Shown: one piece after another, positions 13,081 to 13,894 of the stretch | Numbering within the stretch: position 1 is the first letter of the stretch | Layout of the letters: the number at the start of each line of letters is the position of its first letter | From: Bacteroides_D sp963543925 | Lineage (GTDB): Bacteria; Bacteroidota; Bacteroidia; Bacteroidales; CAJPTX01 | Assembly: GCA_963543925.1 (NCBI GenBank) | Contig: CAUUCP010000051.1 | Location: 1 to 13,894 of the forward strand | Direction of reading: 5' to 3' | Length of the DNA stretch: 13,894 nucleotides | The notes under the pieces: model-generated | What the model was told of the DNA's origin: nothing | Databases searched by the model: none | Seen by the model: only the letters and a program-made list of their open reading frames with translations | Made by a program: the position numbers and the translations under genes

Positions 13081-13224
13081 TGCTAGTTATTTCAGAGATA
13101 ATTCTTTTATCAGGTTGCTATCTTTTGACTACGGTTTTCTGAGCTTAGTCACAAACTGTAGATTCCCGTTTTTTGTATGAAATGTTCTATTGACTGCTTC
13201 TTACACCTGACGCAATGTTCTGTC
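13044..13224 (-). ncRNA. Candidate small RNA, family unknown
   Basis: A leftward transcript of about 180 nt is predicted from the -7 motif at 13231-13238 to the U-tailed hairpin at 13044-13080. Inside it on the minus strand are CTACAGTTT/AAACCGTAG (13160-13152 with 13136-13128, one mismatch) and GATAA/TTATC (about 13112-13098). No protein frame fits. The order of unstructured 5' part, small hairpins and GC-rich terminator suits a regulatory RNA. It also resembles the layout of a type II tracrRNA, but there is no cas gene or CRISPR array in this window. I recognise no known family. Confidence 0.4.
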
Positions 13225-13230
13225 ACTTCG

Positions 13231-13238
13231 CAAAGGTA
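13231..13238 (-). promoter_or_regulatory. Minus-strand -7 promoter element
   Basis: Read on the minus strand this is TACCTTTG, identical to the -7 motifs of mltG, fur, the tRNA and the PD40/SPOR gene. There is no protein gene downstream on that strand before the terminators, which points to a non-coding transcript. No clear -33 TTG is present. Confidence 0.45.
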
Positions 13239-13390
13239 AGATACTGTTTGGGTATGCTTGTTCCGAATCTGCAATAAGATGTTTCATACATGCAATGTAT
13301 TATTTGTCAGTTGCTTATATTGCAAGAAATGTGCTTTCACAAGGAGAAAATGGCTTGGATAGGGTCTAGAATAGGGGGGGGATTTCCTCA

Positions 13391-13442
13391 TACGCCCCCT
13401 TCTGCTCGCTCGTCGTAGTATTGCCATTTTTAGGGGGGCGTA
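13391..13442. repeat. GC-rich inverted repeat upstream of the AAA-ATPase-like gene
   Basis: TACGCCCCCT at 13391-13400 pairs with AGGGGGGCGTA at 13432-13442 with one bulged G, around a loop of about 31 bases. It ends 56 bases before the start codon and just before the -7 motif. No T tract follows. A regulatory or structural role is possible. A G8 run lies nearby at 13374-13381. Confidence 0.5.
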
Positions 13443-13463
13443 CTAGCGCTACCGACTTTTCCC

Positions 13464-13471
13464 TATCTTTA
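13464..13471 (+). promoter_or_regulatory. Weak -7 promoter element for the AAA-ATPase-like gene
   Basis: TATCTTTA differs at one base from TAnnTTTG and lies 27 bases before ATG 13499, matching the spacing seen at fur. No -33 TTG is visible. Confidence 0.35.
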
Positions 13472-13498
13472 CCCAACGAACCAAGCACTCTGGAGGCA

Positions 13499-13840
13499 AT
13501 GGTAGAAAAGCGTCAGGAGCTCCCCGTCGGTATACAGGATTTTGTAGAATTGCGCCACTGCAACGCGCACTACGTAGATAAGACAGCGGGTATAAGCCGA
13601 CTGATACAGGAGGTGAAGTACGGATTCCTGAGCCGTCCACGTCGCTTTGGCAAGAGTATGCTCCTCTCTACCCTTGCCGCCTATTTCGAAGGAAGGAAAG
13701 AGCTCTTTGAGGGACTCTACCTAGAGAATGCCGAGCTGGAACTCGCCCAGCAACAGGGACGCGAGGCGTGGGGGCAGCACCCAGTCTTCTACTTGGATCT
13801 TAATCAGGGCGACTATACAACCCCACACGGACTCTCTTCT
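13499..13840 (+). CDS. AAA-ATPase-like / PD-(D/E)XK family protein, N-terminal fragment interrupted by IS
   Basis: 114 codons remain before the IS tip. The opening LPVGIQDFVELRHCNAHYVD and the Walker A-like block RPRRFGKSMLLSTLAAYFEG (about residues 45-64, K52 and S53 in the nucleotide loop) are the hallmark of the AAA-ATPase-like family common in Porphyromonas and other Bacteroidota. Full members have roughly 500 or more residues and usually end in a PD-(D/E)XK nuclease-like domain, absent here. Their role is unproven; they are multi-copy and variable between strains. The frame runs through the IS terminus without a stop to the window edge, adding residues beginning DTVLKKCVSS. The fragment is probably non-functional, unless the window edge is an assembly break rather than a true insertion. 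Confidence 0.85.
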
Positions 13841-13894
13841 GATACTGTCCTAAAAAAGTGTGTAAGCTCCACTTTTAGTAACTTGGTGTTGAAT
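13841..13894. mobile_element. Terminus of an IS256-like insertion sequence, right window edge
   Basis: The tip begins GATACTGTCC at 13841 and continues to the window end. Bases 13841-13892 are the reverse complement of bases 1-52, so this is the same IS terminus as at the left edge, facing inward. Identity beyond the 26-bp inverted repeat shows that both edges show the same end of the IS rather than its two opposite ends. The IS body lies off the right edge. Confidence 0.75.

Noticed and set aside
13350..13418. 22-codon ORF with an AAGGAG ribosome-binding-like sequence
   Set aside because: Very short, runs through the G8 tract and one arm of the inverted repeat, and Bacteroidota rarely depend on such sites.
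13391..13442. Invertible promoter switch
   Set aside because: The arms are only about 10 bp with a 31-base interior and no recombinase gene nearby; a simple hairpin is more likely.

Overview
The window looks like a chromosomal contig from a Bacteroidota, most likely Porphyromonas or a close relative. The clues are TAnnTTTG promoter -7 motifs before most genes, little reliance on Shine-Dalgarno sequences, a secreted C10 cysteine peptidase carrying a type IX secretion (T9SS) C-terminal sorting domain, a PD40/SPOR envelope protein, and an AAA-ATPase-like/PD-(D/E)XK family gene. The genus is an inference from gene content, not a database result.

Layout, left to right. Bases 1-52 are the end of an insertion sequence (IS256/mutator-like terminus) that cuts a minus-strand secreted BspA-like protein (53-322). 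Bases 565-952 hold a decayed miniature inverted-repeat element with an 11-bp periodic repeat array. Then come mltG (1026-2072, peptidoglycan lytic transglycosylase), a Fur-family metal regulator (2146-2637), purA (2751-4031) and a small HsdR-N-terminal-like PD-(D/E)XK protein (4035-4496) that begins 3 bases after the purA stop. A tRNA-Pro(GGG) with its own promoter and terminator follows (4543-4617). Next are a 943-residue exported protein with PD40-like repeats and two SPOR modules (4869-7700), a better-preserved copy of the miniature element (7773-8133), and a 1550-residue C10 peptidase with an Omp28/thioredoxin-like module, Pro-rich linker and T9SS signal (8250-12902). The roughly 600 bp after it contain no convincing protein gene. 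They hold a promoter-like motif, small hairpins and two U-tailed terminators, all on the minus strand, which suggests a small RNA. The window ends in an AAA-ATPase-like gene (13499-13840) cut by a second copy of the same IS terminus (13841-13894).

How it fits together. The mltG-fur-purA-nuclease-like block and the tRNA look like housekeeping chromosome. The two large exported proteins are envelope or secretion-linked. Mobile DNA dominates the gaps. The two window ends share 52 identical bases in inverted orientation, beyond the 26-bp terminal inverted repeat, so the contig appears to be bounded by two IS copies presenting the same terminus. The internal miniature elements carry ends matching that IS and could have been moved by its transposase. 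The least explained parts are the miniature-element family with its 11-bp phased array and the minus-strand small RNA candidate.
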